From CAVALG01 sp045576295 (lineage in GTDB: Bacteria; Bacillota; Clostridia; Oscillospirales; Acutalibacteraceae): a stretch of DNA of 29,669 bases. Shown one piece after another: positions 14,802 to 24,159 of the stretch. The stretch covers positions 1 to 29,669 of the forward strand of contig JAZNGF010000016.1 in the NCBI GenBank assembly GCA_045576295.1, read 5' to 3'. A program made the position numbers and the translations under genes. Under the pieces are notes generated by a model that was not told where the DNA came from, made no database searches, and worked only from the letters and a program-made list of their open reading frames with translations. Each line of letters begins with the position of its first letter. The stretch's first letter is position 1.

Positions 14802-16328
14802 TTAATTGCTTGAGCCAATGGCTATTTCACAGGTTAGGTATTTACCTGAACGGTAAATAATTGCTTTAACAGTTTGCCCAACTTTGCATTGCCTTAATGT
14901 ATCGTTTAAAACAGTGTATTCGGTAATTTTAACGCCATTGAACTCGGTTATGATATCACCGCGTTGTATGCCGGCTTTATCGGCGGGGCTGCCGCTATCA
15001 ACGTTCGCAACAACAGCTCCGGCAGGGTAGTTGTAGTAATCAAGCACCTTTGAAGTATAGCGCGTGCTAACTTCGATACCAATATAGGGCGAGGCTTCGT
15101 CTTTATTTTCGATAATTTTATCGCAAATTTCAAGCGCTTCATTTATTGGGATTGCAAATCCCATTCCTTCGTAGCTTTCATCAACAAGTTTTGATGAATT
15201 TATTCCTATAAGCTTGCCTTCGGTGTTAACAAGTGCACCGCCCGAGTTGCCGGGGTTTATAGCGGCATCGGTTTGGATAAGCTTCATGGTTCCAATGGCA
15301 TCAACCTCTAATGTTCTGTTAACACCGCTAACAACACCGTAGGTTACCGAACTCATAAACTGAAGGCCTCCGGGGTTGCCTATTGCAACAACAAACTGAC
15401 CAACCTTTACATCTGAAGAATCACCAGTTTCAATTGCAGGAAGCCCTGTTTTGTCAATTTTAAGAACAGCAAGGTCGGAGCTTATGTTGTAACCAACAAC
15501 CTTGGCGGGTATAGCAGTTTCAGGGTCGTTAGGTAAATAAACATCTATTTTAGAGGCTACTCCACTGCCGCTTCCATAGTATGATGAAGAACCTGAAGAA
15601 TCTGATATAACGTGGTAGTTGGTTAGAATATATCCGTCGGCCGAATATATAATGCCCGAACCTTCTCCGCTAACCTCTTGGCCACCGAAAAAGCTCATAA
15701 CCGAGCTGGTTGTTCTAATTCCCACAATGCTTTGGCCGCATTTTTCATATACCGCCTCAACAACCGAAAAGCCTTCTTCATCAACATATATATTCTTAAC
15801 CTCGTGTGAAGACGAGCTTGCCATCTCAGAGCCGCTGCCTGAATTGCTATTAAAATAATATGATGCTCCAAAAACTGCCGAAGTAAATGCAATTATTGCT
15901 GAGCAAGCAACCGATATTACAACCGTTAACCAAGAAAAGCGTTTTTTCTCTTTAGGTTTTTGTGGGGGTGAGGGCGGTGTGCGGTTAATTGGTGCGCCGT
16001 GAGCAGAAAAAACGTAGGGTGGGTTCTGTGCATTGCCTAAATTTGAATTAGGTGTAAAGACAGCTTCTGTAGCAGGTGTTGAAATATCAGTTTGTGGTTG
16101 CGCCGATTCAGCGTTAACAGGGGTGTGCTGTATGTATGCGTTGTTAAAGCTTTGTGCGCCGGCAGCGTTTTCTTGTGTAGAAAAGGGTTGAGGTATATCA
16201 CCGCCGGTGCTTACAGGTTCTGTATTGTTTAAACTGCCTGTTTCAAGGTTTTGATTCAAGGGCCCTGCCGAGTTGCTTTTATATGCAGAATCAAAACCGT
16301 TAAGTTCGAAATTTGTGTTGTCGTTCAT
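14802..16328 (-). CDS. htrA: HtrA/DegP-like serine protease with PDZ domain
   Basis: 508 residues. Residues 1-130 are a cytoplasmic tail rich in Asn, Gln, Pro and Ser. A single transmembrane helix (about 131-158) puts the rest outside. The S1C trypsin-like domain has the triad His239 (ILTNYHVI), Asp285 (SSDLAVLKID) and Ser362 (NPGNSGGAL), all intact. A PDZ domain occupies about 400-505, including GIQRGDIITEFNGVKI. It degrades or refolds misfolded exported proteins at the membrane surface. Reading upstream of ATG 16328, GAGG lies 10 nt away. It is transcribed divergently from the GH2 gene. The tail length and composition are unusual only in degree for clostridial HtrA. Confidence 0.92.
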   Translation of the reverse strand: MNDNTNFELNGFDSAYKSNSAGPLNQNLETGSLNNTEPVSTGGDIPQPFSTQENAAGAQSFNNAYIQHTPVNAESAQPQTDISTPATEAVFTPNSNLGNAQNPPYVFSAHGAPINRTPPSPPQKPKEKKRFSWLTVVISVACSAIIAFTSAVFGASYYFNSNSGSGSEMASSSSHEVKNIYVDEEGFSVVEAVYEKCGQSIVGIRTTSSVMSFFGGQEVSGEGSGIIYSADGYILTNYHVISDSSGSSSYYGSGSGVASKIDVYLPNDPETAIPAKVVGYNISSDLAVLKIDKTGLPAIETGDSSDVKVGQFVVAIGNPGGLQFMSSVTYGVVSGVNRTLEVDAIGTMKLIQTDAAINPGNSGGALVNTEGKLIGINSSKLVDESYEGMGFAIPINEALEICDKIIENKDEASPYIGIEVSTRYTSKVLDYYNYPAGAVVANVDSGSPADKAGIQRGDIITEFNGVKITEYTVLNDTLRQCKVGQTVKAIIYRSGKYLTCEIAIGSSN

Positions 16329-16394
16329 ACTAAGTGTTCCTCTCTTGGGTTATAATTAACAATTAAATTCTACTTGTTTGTTGTTACAAGCTTT

Positions 16395-16423
16395 AATATA
16401 TTATGTGAACATTTAATTAACAA
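16395..16423 (-). promoter_or_regulatory. htrA promoter
   Basis: On the minus strand, -35 TTGTTA (16423-16418), 17-nt spacer, -10 TATATT (16400-16395). Confidence 0.6.
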
Positions 16424-16497
16424 TGCACATAACAAATTTATTATAACAAAAAAATTCGCGTTTTTAAACGGTATTTGCGTTTTTTAGGATAAATTTA

Positions 16498-16526
16498 TTG
16501 AAAATAAAATGCCGCTGATATATAAT
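16498..16526 (+). promoter_or_regulatory. GH2 gene promoter
   Basis: -35 TTGAAA (16498-16503), 17-nt spacer, consensus -10 TATAAT (16521-16526). Shine-Dalgarno AAGGAG follows at about 16542-16547. Confidence 0.75.
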
Positions 16527-16558
16527 AACAGTAATATCTTCAAAGGAGAATTAAGCTT

Positions 16559-18283
16559 ATGAACAATATTCCAAGGCCTGAACATCCAAAACCGCAATTT
16601 TTCAGAGAGAATTGGATGAACCTAAACGGTACATGGCAATTTGAAATAGACAATGGCAGAAGCGGCGTTGCAAGGGAACTTTTTAAAAACGATAAAACCC
16701 TTGAGCGCGAAATTCTTGTACCTTTCTGCCCCGAAAGTAAACTTTCGGGCGTTGAACATAAAGATTTTATGTATGGCGTTTGGTATAAGCGCAGCTTTAA
16801 TATCACAAGTGAGCAGGCCGCAGGCCGCACATTTATTCATTTTGGTGCGGTTGATTATATAGCCGAGGTTTACATAAACGAGCAAAAGGTTGGAACCCAC
16901 AAGGGTGGTTATATTTCGTTTAAATTTGATATAACCAAATATGTAAAGGCGGGCGAAAACACCATTGCGGTTTACGCTATGGATGATACACGCAACCACT
17001 TTATCCCAACAGGTAAGCAGTGCGAAGAATATGCGTCAACCGGTTGCTACTATACCAGAACAACGGGTATTTGGCAAACTGTTTGGCTTGAATTCACCCC
17101 TCAGTCTTATGTTAACAGCGTGAAATACTACCCCAATGTAAAACAGTCGTCGGTTAATATGCAGCTGGATGTTAAGGGCGAAGGTCTGCTTTCGGTTAAG
17201 GTGCTTTTTGAAGGGCACGAGGTAGGCTGTGCTGAAATTTCGGCTCAAAACGGTATTAACCAGGTTGATGTTGCGCTGTCGGAAACCCATTTGTGGGATA
17301 TAGGCTGCGGCAATTTATACGACACCGAAATTTGTTTTGGTGATGATAAGGTTAAAAGTTATTTCGGCTTAAGGGAAATAACCATGGATGGCGACCGCTT
17401 TTTATTAAACGGGCGTTCGGTGTTCCAGCGCCTTATTCTCGACCAAGGCTTTTACCCTGATGGCATTTACACCGCACCCACCGATGCCGACCTTAAAAAA
17501 GATATTGAACTGTCGCTTGCTTGCGGCTTTAACGGCGCAAGAATGCACCAAAAGATTTTTGAAGAAAGATACATTTATTATTGCGATAAATTGGGCTACA
17601 TAACCTGGGGCGAATTCCCCGCTTGGGGTATTGACCATTCAAGCGCCGAAGCAATTTATGCAATTTTGCCCGAATGGTTAGAGCAGGTTACGCGCGATTT
17701 TAACCATCCGTCAATTGTTGCGTGGTGCCCGATGAATGAAACCTGGCCTTTTGAAGACAGGCTTCAAAAAGACGATGTTTTAAGGCTCTTGTACCGCACA
17801 ACCAAGGCTATCGACCCGCAAAGGCCCTGCATTGATTCAAGCGGTTGGTTCCACGTTGAAACCGATGTTTTCGATGTTCACGATTACGAGCAGGATCCTG
17901 AAAAGTTCAAAAAGGTTTACGACCAATTAATGGTTGACGACACCTTTGAAGATTGGACCAATAACGAAACCAACCACTTTAACCGCCAGCACAGAACAAC
18001 CGAACCGGTTATTTTAAGTGAATACGGCGGAATTCAGTGGAGTGACGATAGCTCATCTTGGGGATATGGCAATGCACCTAAAACAATAGAAGAGTTCTAC
18101 ACCCGTTTTAAGGGGCTTACCGATGCACTGCTTGATAACCACAAAATGTTCTCGCTGTGCTACACCCAGCTTACCGATGTTGAGCAGGAGTGTAACGGAC
18201 TATTTTATTACGACCGCACCCCCAAGTTCGACACCGATAAGATTAAAGCCATAGTTTCTCGCAAGGCGGCTATTGAAGATTAA
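16559..18283 (+). CDS. GH2-family beta-glycosidase
   Basis: 574 residues, no signal peptide. Domain order is the GH2 one: jelly-roll sugar-binding domain (about 10-180, with LNGTWQFEIDNG and WYKRSF), immunoglobulin-like domain (about 185-270), then the catalytic TIM barrel (about 275-574). The acid/base is Glu394 in CPMNETW, after the conserved NHPSIVAW. The nucleophile is Glu488 in ILSEYGG. The substrate could be a beta-galactoside, glucuronide or mannoside; the sequence does not decide. It is shorter than LacZ (no extra C-terminal domains), closer to GusA-size enzymes. Cytoplasmic location implies imported oligosaccharides. It has its own promoter and terminator and is divergent from htrA. 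Confidence 0.9.
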   Translation: MNNIPRPEHPKPQFFRENWMNLNGTWQFEIDNGRSGVARELFKNDKTLEREILVPFCPESKLSGVEHKDFMYGVWYKRSFNITSEQAAGRTFIHFGAVDYIAEVYINEQKVGTHKGGYISFKFDITKYVKAGENTIAVYAMDDTRNHFIPTGKQCEEYASTGCYYTRTTGIWQTVWLEFTPQSYVNSVKYYPNVKQSSVNMQLDVKGEGLLSVKVLFEGHEVGCAEISAQNGINQVDVALSETHLWDIGCGNLYDTEICFGDDKVKSYFGLREITMDGDRFLLNGRSVFQRLILDQGFYPDGIYTAPTDADLKKDIELSLACGFNGARMHQKIFEERYIYYCDKLGYITWGEFPAWGIDHSSAEAIYAILPEWLEQVTRDFNHPSIVAWCPMNETWPFEDRLQKDDVLRLLYRTTKAIDPQRPCIDSSGWFHVETDVFDVHDYEQDPEKFKKVYDQLMVDDTFEDWTNNETNHFNRQHRTTEPVILSEYGGIQWSDDSSSWGYGNAPKTIEEFYTRFKGLTDALLDNHKMFSLCYTQLTDVEQECNGLFYYDRTPKFDTDKIKAIVSRKAAIED

Positions 18284-18297
18284 TTCAAGTAAAACTA

Positions 18298-18335
18298 AAC
18301 CGACTTTATGGTTTTTCCCATAAAGCCGGTTTTTA
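18298..18335 (+). terminator. Terminator of the GH2 gene
   Basis: ACCGACTTTATGG pairs with CCATAAAGCCGGT (one A-C mismatch) around a T-rich loop, ending in TTTTT. The convergent gene at 18350 may share it. Confidence 0.8.
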
Positions 18336-18349
18336 TATGCCTTGAAAAT

Positions 18350-19573
18350 TTACTCTTCTTTGTTTGGGGCTGCATCATTTTCAGGTTGTTCATTAACGTT
18401 TTTGGGGCTAACAGTGCGGTGGTATCTTGCAGCTTTTTGTGCTTCGCGAGCTTCTTTGCGTTCAATTAAGTCAACCACAATCATTTTAATGGTTGCAATA
18501 ACAGGAACGCCGATTAATATTCCAACAAAGCCGAATAATCCGCCGCCTACTATGATTGCAAGAAGAACATATATTGGGTGAATTCCAACGCTTTCGCCAA
18601 CAATACGCGGCTGAATAAGGTTAGCATCAACCTGTTGAATAATAATTATGCAGGCAAGCGCTATAATTGCAGGAACAAAACCGTTAGCAATAAGGGTGAA
18701 CAGTGCAACAACCGCACCTGCGATTATTGCGCCGAAATACGGAATAAGATTGCACAGCCCTATAAGAATACCCGATAAAAGCGGGTAGGGGACATCGATT
18801 ATAAGGAAGGTTACTGTCATAAGAATTGCAACAATAACCGCATCGGTGATTTGGCTGTACACATATTTATAAAATATGCTACCAATTTTGCTTAAATAGG
18901 TTTTTATGCTTGTAAGCCTTTGTTTTGGAATAAATAGTGAGAATATCTTGTTAACTGCGCGGAGCAGCTTTTCTCTTGCTGCAAGCATATATGCCGAAAC
19001 AATAAACGAAATAGCTGTTTTTACAACTCCCGACCCAAATTTATAAATGCCTTGAGCATATTTAGAAATGGAGGAGAAGTTGAATAGAGAAATAATTTTA
19101 GAGGGTGTTAAGAATTCAGAAATTTTATCAATTGCTGAGCTAATCATATCGCCGTGTGAATCTGCAAAGGCAGAAAATTTTTCCGATGCAATCTCATAAT
19201 ATTTTGGAGCATTGCCTATAAGGTCGCCAATGCTTTTAATAACTGCCGGTATAACAAAATAGAACAAAAGAGCTAACAATGCAATAAACAGAACATAGGT
19301 TATTGCAATTGAAATGCCCCGAGATTTTTTGTTAACGAACTTCGATTTTCGGTTTTTTAAGAATTTTTCAATTCTTTTTTGGGGTGCGGCTAAAATGAAT
19401 GCAATAATAAAACCGCCAATAAAGGGGCTTAAAATTGATAAAAACGAAAGAAGATTACTGAGTATTTCAGGGATCCAGTCAACAATTTTATAAAAAACTA
19501 TTACAGCTGCAGCAAATATAAATGCCGAAAGCCATATATGGTTTTTTGAATTTTTTGTTTTAAAAATTTTCAT
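18350..19573 (-). CDS. AI-2E/PerM-family transporter
   Basis: 407 residues of the PF01594 family (TqsA/YdiK/PerM/YtvI). There is an N-terminal pair of helices, then a hairpin with SPFIGGFIIAFILAAPQKRIEKFL, a hydrophilic middle (about 120-190), and a cluster of helices with the family signatures PYPLLSGILIGLCNLIPYFGAIIAG and LIQPRIVGESVGIHP. The family forms membrane oligomers. Members have been linked to autoinducer-2 export or Na+/H+ and osmolyte transport, so function here is open. The charged C-terminal tail is cytoplasmic. It is divergent from rsmA. Confidence 0.88.
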   Translation of the reverse strand: MKIFKTKNSKNHIWLSAFIFAAAVIVFYKIVDWIPEILSNLLSFLSILSPFIGGFIIAFILAAPQKRIEKFLKNRKSKFVNKKSRGISIAITYVLFIALLALLFYFVIPAVIKSIGDLIGNAPKYYEIASEKFSAFADSHGDMISSAIDKISEFLTPSKIISLFNFSSISKYAQGIYKFGSGVVKTAISFIVSAYMLAAREKLLRAVNKIFSLFIPKQRLTSIKTYLSKIGSIFYKYVYSQITDAVIVAILMTVTFLIIDVPYPLLSGILIGLCNLIPYFGAIIAGAVVALFTLIANGFVPAIIALACIIIIQQVDANLIQPRIVGESVGIHPIYVLLAIIVGGGLFGFVGILIGVPVIATIKMIVVDLIERKEAREAQKAARYHRTVSPKNVNEQPENDAAPNKEE

Positions 19574-19604
19574 AGCTCACCATCCAGTCTGTTCCTTATA
19601 ATAT

Positions 19605-19632
19605 AGTATAACAAATAGAGCGCCTTTTTCAA
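19605..19632 (-). promoter_or_regulatory. Promoter of the AI-2E-family gene
   Basis: Minus strand: -35 TTGAAA (19632-19627), 16-nt spacer, -10 TATACT (19610-19605). Confidence 0.6.
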
Positions 19633-19640
19633 GAAAAGTT

Positions 19641-19668
19641 TTGTTTTTTCAAAAAAATATGGTATCAT
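19641..19668 (+). promoter_or_regulatory. rsmA promoter
   Basis: -35 TTGTTT (19641-19646), 16-nt spacer, -10 TATCAT (19663-19668), back to back with the divergent promoter. Confidence 0.55.
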
Positions 19669-19706
19669 TATAAAAAAATATCTTTATTTATGTTAAGGAG
19701 AAAGCA

Positions 19707-20567
19707 ATGCCCGATTTAACAAACCCTAAAATAGTTAAAGAGATATTAAGCAAGAATAATTTTAATTTTAAAAAGTCATTAGGGCAGAATTTTTTAATAA
19801 ACCCTTCTGTTTGCCCCAAAATGGCCGAAGCTGCAGTGCCAAATGAGGGCTACGGTGTTATTGAAATAGGCCCGGGTATAGGCGTTTTAACTGCCGAGCT
19901 TGCAAAGCGTGCACGCCGTGTTGTTGCGGTTGAGATCGATGAACGGCTAAAACCCGTTCTTGCCCAAACGCTTTCAGAGTTTGATAACGCCGAGGTTGTG
20001 TTCGGCGATGTTTGCAAGATTGATTTAGCGGAACTTATTAAACAAAAGTTCGGCACAATGCCTGTTGTAATATGCGCCAATTTGCCATATTATATAACCT
20101 CGCCCATAATTATGATGTTGCTTGAAAGCGCGCTTCCCATAGAATCGGTTACGGTTATGGTTCAAAAAGAAGCGGCCGACCGCCTGTGTGCCGATATTGG
20201 CTCAAGAGAAGCGGGTGCGGTTTCGGTTGCGGTGAGTTACTACAGTGAGCCGCAGCACCTTTTTAAGGTTTCAAGGGGTTCGTTTATGCCGGCGCCCAAT
20301 GTTGACAGCGAAGTTATAAAGCTTAATATAAGAAAAACTCCGCCTGTTGAGCTTTTAGATAAAAAGCTGTTCTTTAAGGTTGTTAAAACCGCCTTTTCAC
20401 AGCGAAGAAAAACCTTTGTTAATTCGGTTTCGTCGGTTATGAAGTTTCCAAAATCAGAGCTTATAGAAATATTAAACGAGCTTCAAATACCCGAGGATAT
20501 ACGAGCTGAAAAACTAACAATAAACCAGCTTGCCGATATTTCAAATATGATAAAACAAAAAGTTTAG
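19707..20567 (+). CDS. rsmA: 16S rRNA (adenine1518/1519-N6)-dimethyltransferase
   Basis: 286 residues, the usual size for RsmA/KsgA. It dimethylates two adjacent adenines near the 3' end of 16S rRNA using S-adenosylmethionine, late in 30S assembly. Motifs: LGQNFL (25-30), the SAM loop EIGPGIG (53-59), acidic residue in VEID (E76), the catalytic NLPY (125-128), and the C-terminal KTAFSQRRKT of the helical domain. AAGGAG precedes ATG 19707. The zinc-ribbon membrane protein gene follows 18 bases after its stop. Confidence 0.96.
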   Translation: MPDLTNPKIVKEILSKNNFNFKKSLGQNFLINPSVCPKMAEAAVPNEGYGVIEIGPGIGVLTAELAKRARRVVAVEIDERLKPVLAQTLSEFDNAEVVFGDVCKIDLAELIKQKFGTMPVVICANLPYYITSPIIMMLLESALPIESVTVMVQKEAADRLCADIGSREAGAVSVAVSYYSEPQHLFKVSRGSFMPAPNVDSEVIKLNIRKTPPVELLDKKLFFKVVKTAFSQRRKTFVNSVSSVMKFPKSELIEILNELQIPEDIRAEKLTINQLADISNMIKQKV

Positions 20568-20585
20568 AAAGTTAAAGGTGAGTTT

Positions 20586-21398
20586 ATGGTTTGTGAAAAA
20601 TGCAAAAAGCAGTATAAAAAAGGTCAAACGGTATGCGCAGATTGCGGTGGAGCCTTAACTAAGAATTCGGGTAATCAAACCAAAACCAAAGGAAGTAAGT
20701 CAGAGGTTCGCAGAAAGTTGGTTGAAGATAAATTTATTTCGGCATTTTCCGACAATTCTTTTATGATAGTTTGTATTCTCACAACCATTTCAGCTGTTAT
20801 TTCATCGGTAAGCGGCTTTGTGGATATTATAGGAATTCTATTCGCTATATTTATGTGGCTTACATATAGCGTTGCTAAAAAAGGTGTAATATATTCTAAA
20901 TATATGCGTTTCACCAGCGGAATGGTTTACACTATAAAAATAATGTTTTGGTTTGGGTTTGGAGTATATGTTTTGATAGCAATATTTTCATTGGCGGTTC
21001 CAAGCCTTACGGCAAGTACTTTTCATAACACATTTAACTATTACAATTCGCTTTTCGAGTTTTTGGCAGTTGATATAGGTATTATTATGTTTTTGGTGTA
21101 TATCATCTACGCGGTAGTTTTCGCTCTTACTAATATTTTGTTTTATAATCCTGCCCACAAACTTGCAAAATCAATGTATAAAAGCGTTGATGTAGGCGAG
21201 CTTAACCTTGAACATTTCAGCAAAACAAAAAACTGCGCACTTTTTATGGCTGTGGTTAAAATTTTAATGGCCTTGGTTTCACATGGTGGCATCAAAAGTA
21301 TAGCAAGTGCAGTGTGTTTGTGTGCCGCTTATATTATTATTCATTTTTGGTTAAACAAATATTTCGGCACTGAATACGTTAATTATAACGAAAACTAA
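20586..21398 (+). CDS. Zinc-ribbon membrane protein of unknown function
   Basis: 270 residues. Residues 3-20 hold a zinc ribbon, CEKC...CADC (C3, C6, C17, C20). A Lys/Ser-rich linker follows (about 25-45), then roughly five hydrophobic helices between residues 55 and 260. I do not recognise the family. AAAGGTGAG just before ATG 20586 serves as the ribosome site. It is likely co-transcribed with rsmA but need not be related in function. N-terminal ribbons of the same CxxC-x10-CxxC kind recur in the kinase operon downstream. Confidence 0.75.
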   Translation: MVCEKCKKQYKKGQTVCADCGGALTKNSGNQTKTKGSKSEVRRKLVEDKFISAFSDNSFMIVCILTTISAVISSVSGFVDIIGILFAIFMWLTYSVAKKGVIYSKYMRFTSGMVYTIKIMFWFGFGVYVLIAIFSLAVPSLTASTFHNTFNYYNSLFEFLAVDIGIIMFLVYIIYAVVFALTNILFYNPAHKLAKSMYKSVDVGELNLEHFSKTKNCALFMAVVKILMALVSHGGIKSIASAVCLCAAYIIIHFWLNKYFGTEYVNYNEN

Positions 21399-21420
21399 TT
21401 TTGTGTAACAAATACCAAAC

Positions 21421-21449
21421 CCGCCTCTGCTTTTGCAGAGGCGGCTTTT
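21421..21449 (+). terminator. Terminator after the zinc-ribbon membrane protein gene
   Basis: Perfect stem CCGCCTCTGC (21421-21430)/GCAGAGGCGG (21435-21444) with a TTTT loop, then CTTTTC. Confidence 0.9.
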
Positions 21450-21527
21450 CATTTAAGTGCTTAATACGGGTTTAACGAAATATCGGCAACCAATTTTATA
21501 GTCACTTACTATCAACTCGAAGTTTGG

Positions 21528-24146
21528 CTATTTTAATCTGTATCTATAGCGTACTTCACGCGTAGATGACGGTGAAACGGATGAAGTGCTGTAGCCGGAC
21601 CAAGAGCCCCATTTGTAGTAGTTATACTTTGTTGTAGCAGTGCGTGTTCTGTAATACCATTGTGTATAAGCCGGGGTTACTTGCACTGACCTGGTATCCT
21701 CGTTAAACCATGCATTTGAACTACTACCATAACAATTGAAATTTTCGTAATTATTGGTGTTGGGGTTTTTAGCCCTCTGTACTTCATACACAGAAAGCTT
21801 CGAATCGCTCCAACCGCGTTCTTGATAATATTGGCAGTATATTCCGCCCCATTCTCTTTTCCAAGGGCCGTGTTTACCTGTGAAGTTTGAATACTGAAAA
21901 TACCTGCTATAATTATATTGTGTTTTATATGTTGCAGGAATTGTTTTAGTATCAGTAATTTCAAGCGTTGCACTTTCAGTTGGTTTTGTTGATGTCCATC
22001 CAACATTAGTCCAAGAACCATATTCTACAAATGAGCCGTTCGACGTCCAACCGCTTAAACTCGATGAAGTAGAGGTGGTTGTAGATTTGTCTCTGTAAGA
22101 ATATTGAATCTCAACCTTGGATTTATCTATACCGTCTAAATTATCTGCATATATCCAAGGTCTTTCACCTTTGCTCACATATATTGTTATGGTTGAACCT
22201 TTTATTTGGCTGGTACCAGCCGCCGGAGATTGGCTAATTACCTTTCCGCTTTCAACAGTAGAATCATAGTTTTCGAGCACAGAAACTTTAAAGCCTTGCC
22301 GTTCTAATATATCAATTGCATTATTTTTTCCTTTTCCAACAACGTTAGAAACCAATATGGTAGGTTTGCCGCTTGAAACAGTTAAAGTAACATTTGTACC
22401 CTTCTTTACAGATGTGCCGGCCTTAACACTTTGCGTTATAACGTTTCCTTCTGCCACATTGTCATTCTTTTCATATTGAATACTTACAATAAGGCCTTTA
22501 GAAGAGAGTGTTTTTTCAGCATTCGCTTTAGAAGATCCAACTACATTAGGCATATTGAATAGTGCGGGGCCTGTAGAAACAGTAATGGTAATTTGTGTGC
22601 CTTCAGCTACCTTTGTTCCGGAGTCTACACTTTGACTAATTACCTTACCTTCGGCAACGTTTTCATCACTTTGAGTTATGATAATTGGCTCAGCAAGACC
22701 AGCGGCCTTTAATTTAGCAATAGCATCGTCTTGGTTGTCCCAAATCACGTAAGGAACCGTTGAGATGCCGTTTTCAGCTCCAACAACACCTACACCGCTA
22801 CTTACAGTTAAAACAACAATGCCGTTTTCGTCTAAATATGAGCCACCAATCGGAGTTTGAAGTACAATTTTACCTGCCTCCACATATTCAGATTCAATGT
22901 TTCCTTCGGGCGACGGTGCGAGGTTATTGTCGTTGATAAGTTTTAAGGCTTCATCTTTATCCATACCTTCTACATCAGGAACAATAACAACACCCTCAGG
23001 AACTACCACTTCATCTGAGAATAGAGAGGGGAAACTAATCACACCTGTGCCTAAAAGCACACCGAATGTTATAAGAATAGCTAATATCGCAGGCAACAGG
23101 ATCTTCAACCAAATAGGCCAAGCATACAAGTCTATTTTTTTGATTTTTCCATGTCTGCGTTTAACAGGCGGATCAGCGTTGAGTTCGTTAATAAAAGACC
23201 CAACATCAGCAGTTCGATCCTCAATTCTAACATTCATCGCATTAAGAATTGCGTTTTCTCTGTTAAGAGAAATGTTTTTGTTTATTTTGTGAGGATCCTC
23301 TAATATTTCTTTTTTCTGATTTTCAATTTTTGCTCTGCGCTCCATTGCATCCGGAGGGGTTTTTCCGGTTATCATTTTATACAATGTTGCAGCTAAAGCG
23401 TATACATCGGTGTGGGGGCCTTGGTCTCCGCGGCTACGATATTGCTCTTCAGGAGAATATCCCGGCTTAATAATAACTGTAAGGCTGCGGCTATGCGAAG
23501 TTGTTGCATAACGAGAGGCGCCGAAGTCAATAAGTTTAACATCACCTGATTTTGTGAGAAAAATATTATCAGGTGCAATATCTCTATGGAGTATTCCTTC
23601 GCTATGAACGTCCTGTAAGGAATTCATTACCGGTAACAGCATACCTACAGCTTCATCTTCAGAAATGGTTTTATCTCTTTTAAGGCGTTCGGTTAGTGTT
23701 TCACCATCGAGAAATTCCATAACTATATATGCAGTTTCATTTTCGGTAAAACTATCAAAAACCTTTACAATACCAGGTTCATTCTGGAATTTTGCTAGTC
23801 TTTTTGCTTCTTCAACAAACTTATCAAGCCCGTCTCTAAATTGTTCGCTCTTATCACCATTGAAAACCGTAACAGAAGACTGCCCCGGCATTCTAGTTGA
23901 AAATTCGCTGGGGAGATACTCTTTAATAGCAACTTTTTGTTCGAGCTTTCCATCCCATCCAATATAAGTTACGCCAAATCCTCCAAAACCCAGCACCTTT
24001 CCTATGATATATCGGTCATAAAGAAGAGTGCCCGGTTCCATATGTATTGCTTCTTCGGCTTTTGTGCCTTCAACATATCCGCAATGTGGGCATATATCGA
24101 ATTCATTGCCGAAAAGCTCCATACATCCCATACATCTTTTGCTCAT
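21528..24146 (-). CDS. Zinc-ribbon Ser/Thr kinase with four PASTA repeats and aromatic ectodomain
   Basis: 872 residues from ATG 24146; a GTG at 24155 is rejected because it overlaps the GAGG that sits 8 nt before the ATG. A zinc ribbon opens the protein (CMGC/CPHC). Kinase domain is about 45-325: GFGGFG loop, VAIK Lys75, HRDIAPDN (Asp189), DFG (Asp207), activation segment KPGYSPEEQY. Transmembrane helix is about 343-365. Four PASTA repeats span about 382-662, each with a P-x-V/V-V-G opening and a SQS...G-T pattern. The last ~210 residues are rich in Trp and Tyr (GSWTNVGWTS, KWGSWSGYS) and resemble no domain I can name. PASTA repeats in PrkC/Stk-type receptors bind peptidoglycan fragments, so a cell-wall sensor is likely. 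The catalytic-loop Lys of eukaryotic-type kinases is Ala here; ATP Lys and both Asp remain. It is the last gene of the operon. Confidence 0.92.
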   Translation of the reverse strand: MSKRCMGCMELFGNEFDICPHCGYVEGTKAEEAIHMEPGTLLYDRYIIGKVLGFGGFGVTYIGWDGKLEQKVAIKEYLPSEFSTRMPGQSSVTVFNGDKSEQFRDGLDKFVEEAKRLAKFQNEPGIVKVFDSFTENETAYIVMEFLDGETLTERLKRDKTISEDEAVGMLLPVMNSLQDVHSEGILHRDIAPDNIFLTKSGDVKLIDFGASRYATTSHSRSLTVIIKPGYSPEEQYRSRGDQGPHTDVYALAATLYKMITGKTPPDAMERRAKIENQKKEILEDPHKINKNISLNRENAILNAMNVRIEDRTADVGSFINELNADPPVKRRHGKIKKIDLYAWPIWLKILLPAILAILITFGVLLGTGVISFPSLFSDEVVVPEGVVIVPDVEGMDKDEALKLINDNNLAPSPEGNIESEYVEAGKIVLQTPIGGSYLDENGIVVLTVSSGVGVVGAENGISTVPYVIWDNQDDAIAKLKAAGLAEPIIITQSDENVAEGKVISQSVDSGTKVAEGTQITITVSTGPALFNMPNVVGSSKANAEKTLSSKGLIVSIQYEKNDNVAEGNVITQSVKAGTSVKKGTNVTLTVSSGKPTILVSNVVGKGKNNAIDILERQGFKVSVLENYDSTVESGKVISQSPAAGTSQIKGSTITIYVSKGERPWIYADNLDGIDKSKVEIQYSYRDKSTTTSTSSSLSGWTSNGSFVEYGSWTNVGWTSTKPTESATLEITDTKTIPATYKTQYNYSRYFQYSNFTGKHGPWKREWGGIYCQYYQERGWSDSKLSVYEVQRAKNPNTNNYENFNCYGSSSNAWFNEDTRSVQVTPAYTQWYYRTRTATTKYNYYKWGSWSGYSTSSVSPSSTREVRYRYRLK

Positions 24147-24159
24147 CAAATTCACCTCA

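Noticed and set aside
22897..23292. 131-residue plus-strand ORF inside the PASTA kinase gene
   Set aside because: It is antisense to a gene with clear domains, with no ribosome site or recognisable motif. The same applies to the other ORFs opposite the kinase, FHA and phosphatase genes.
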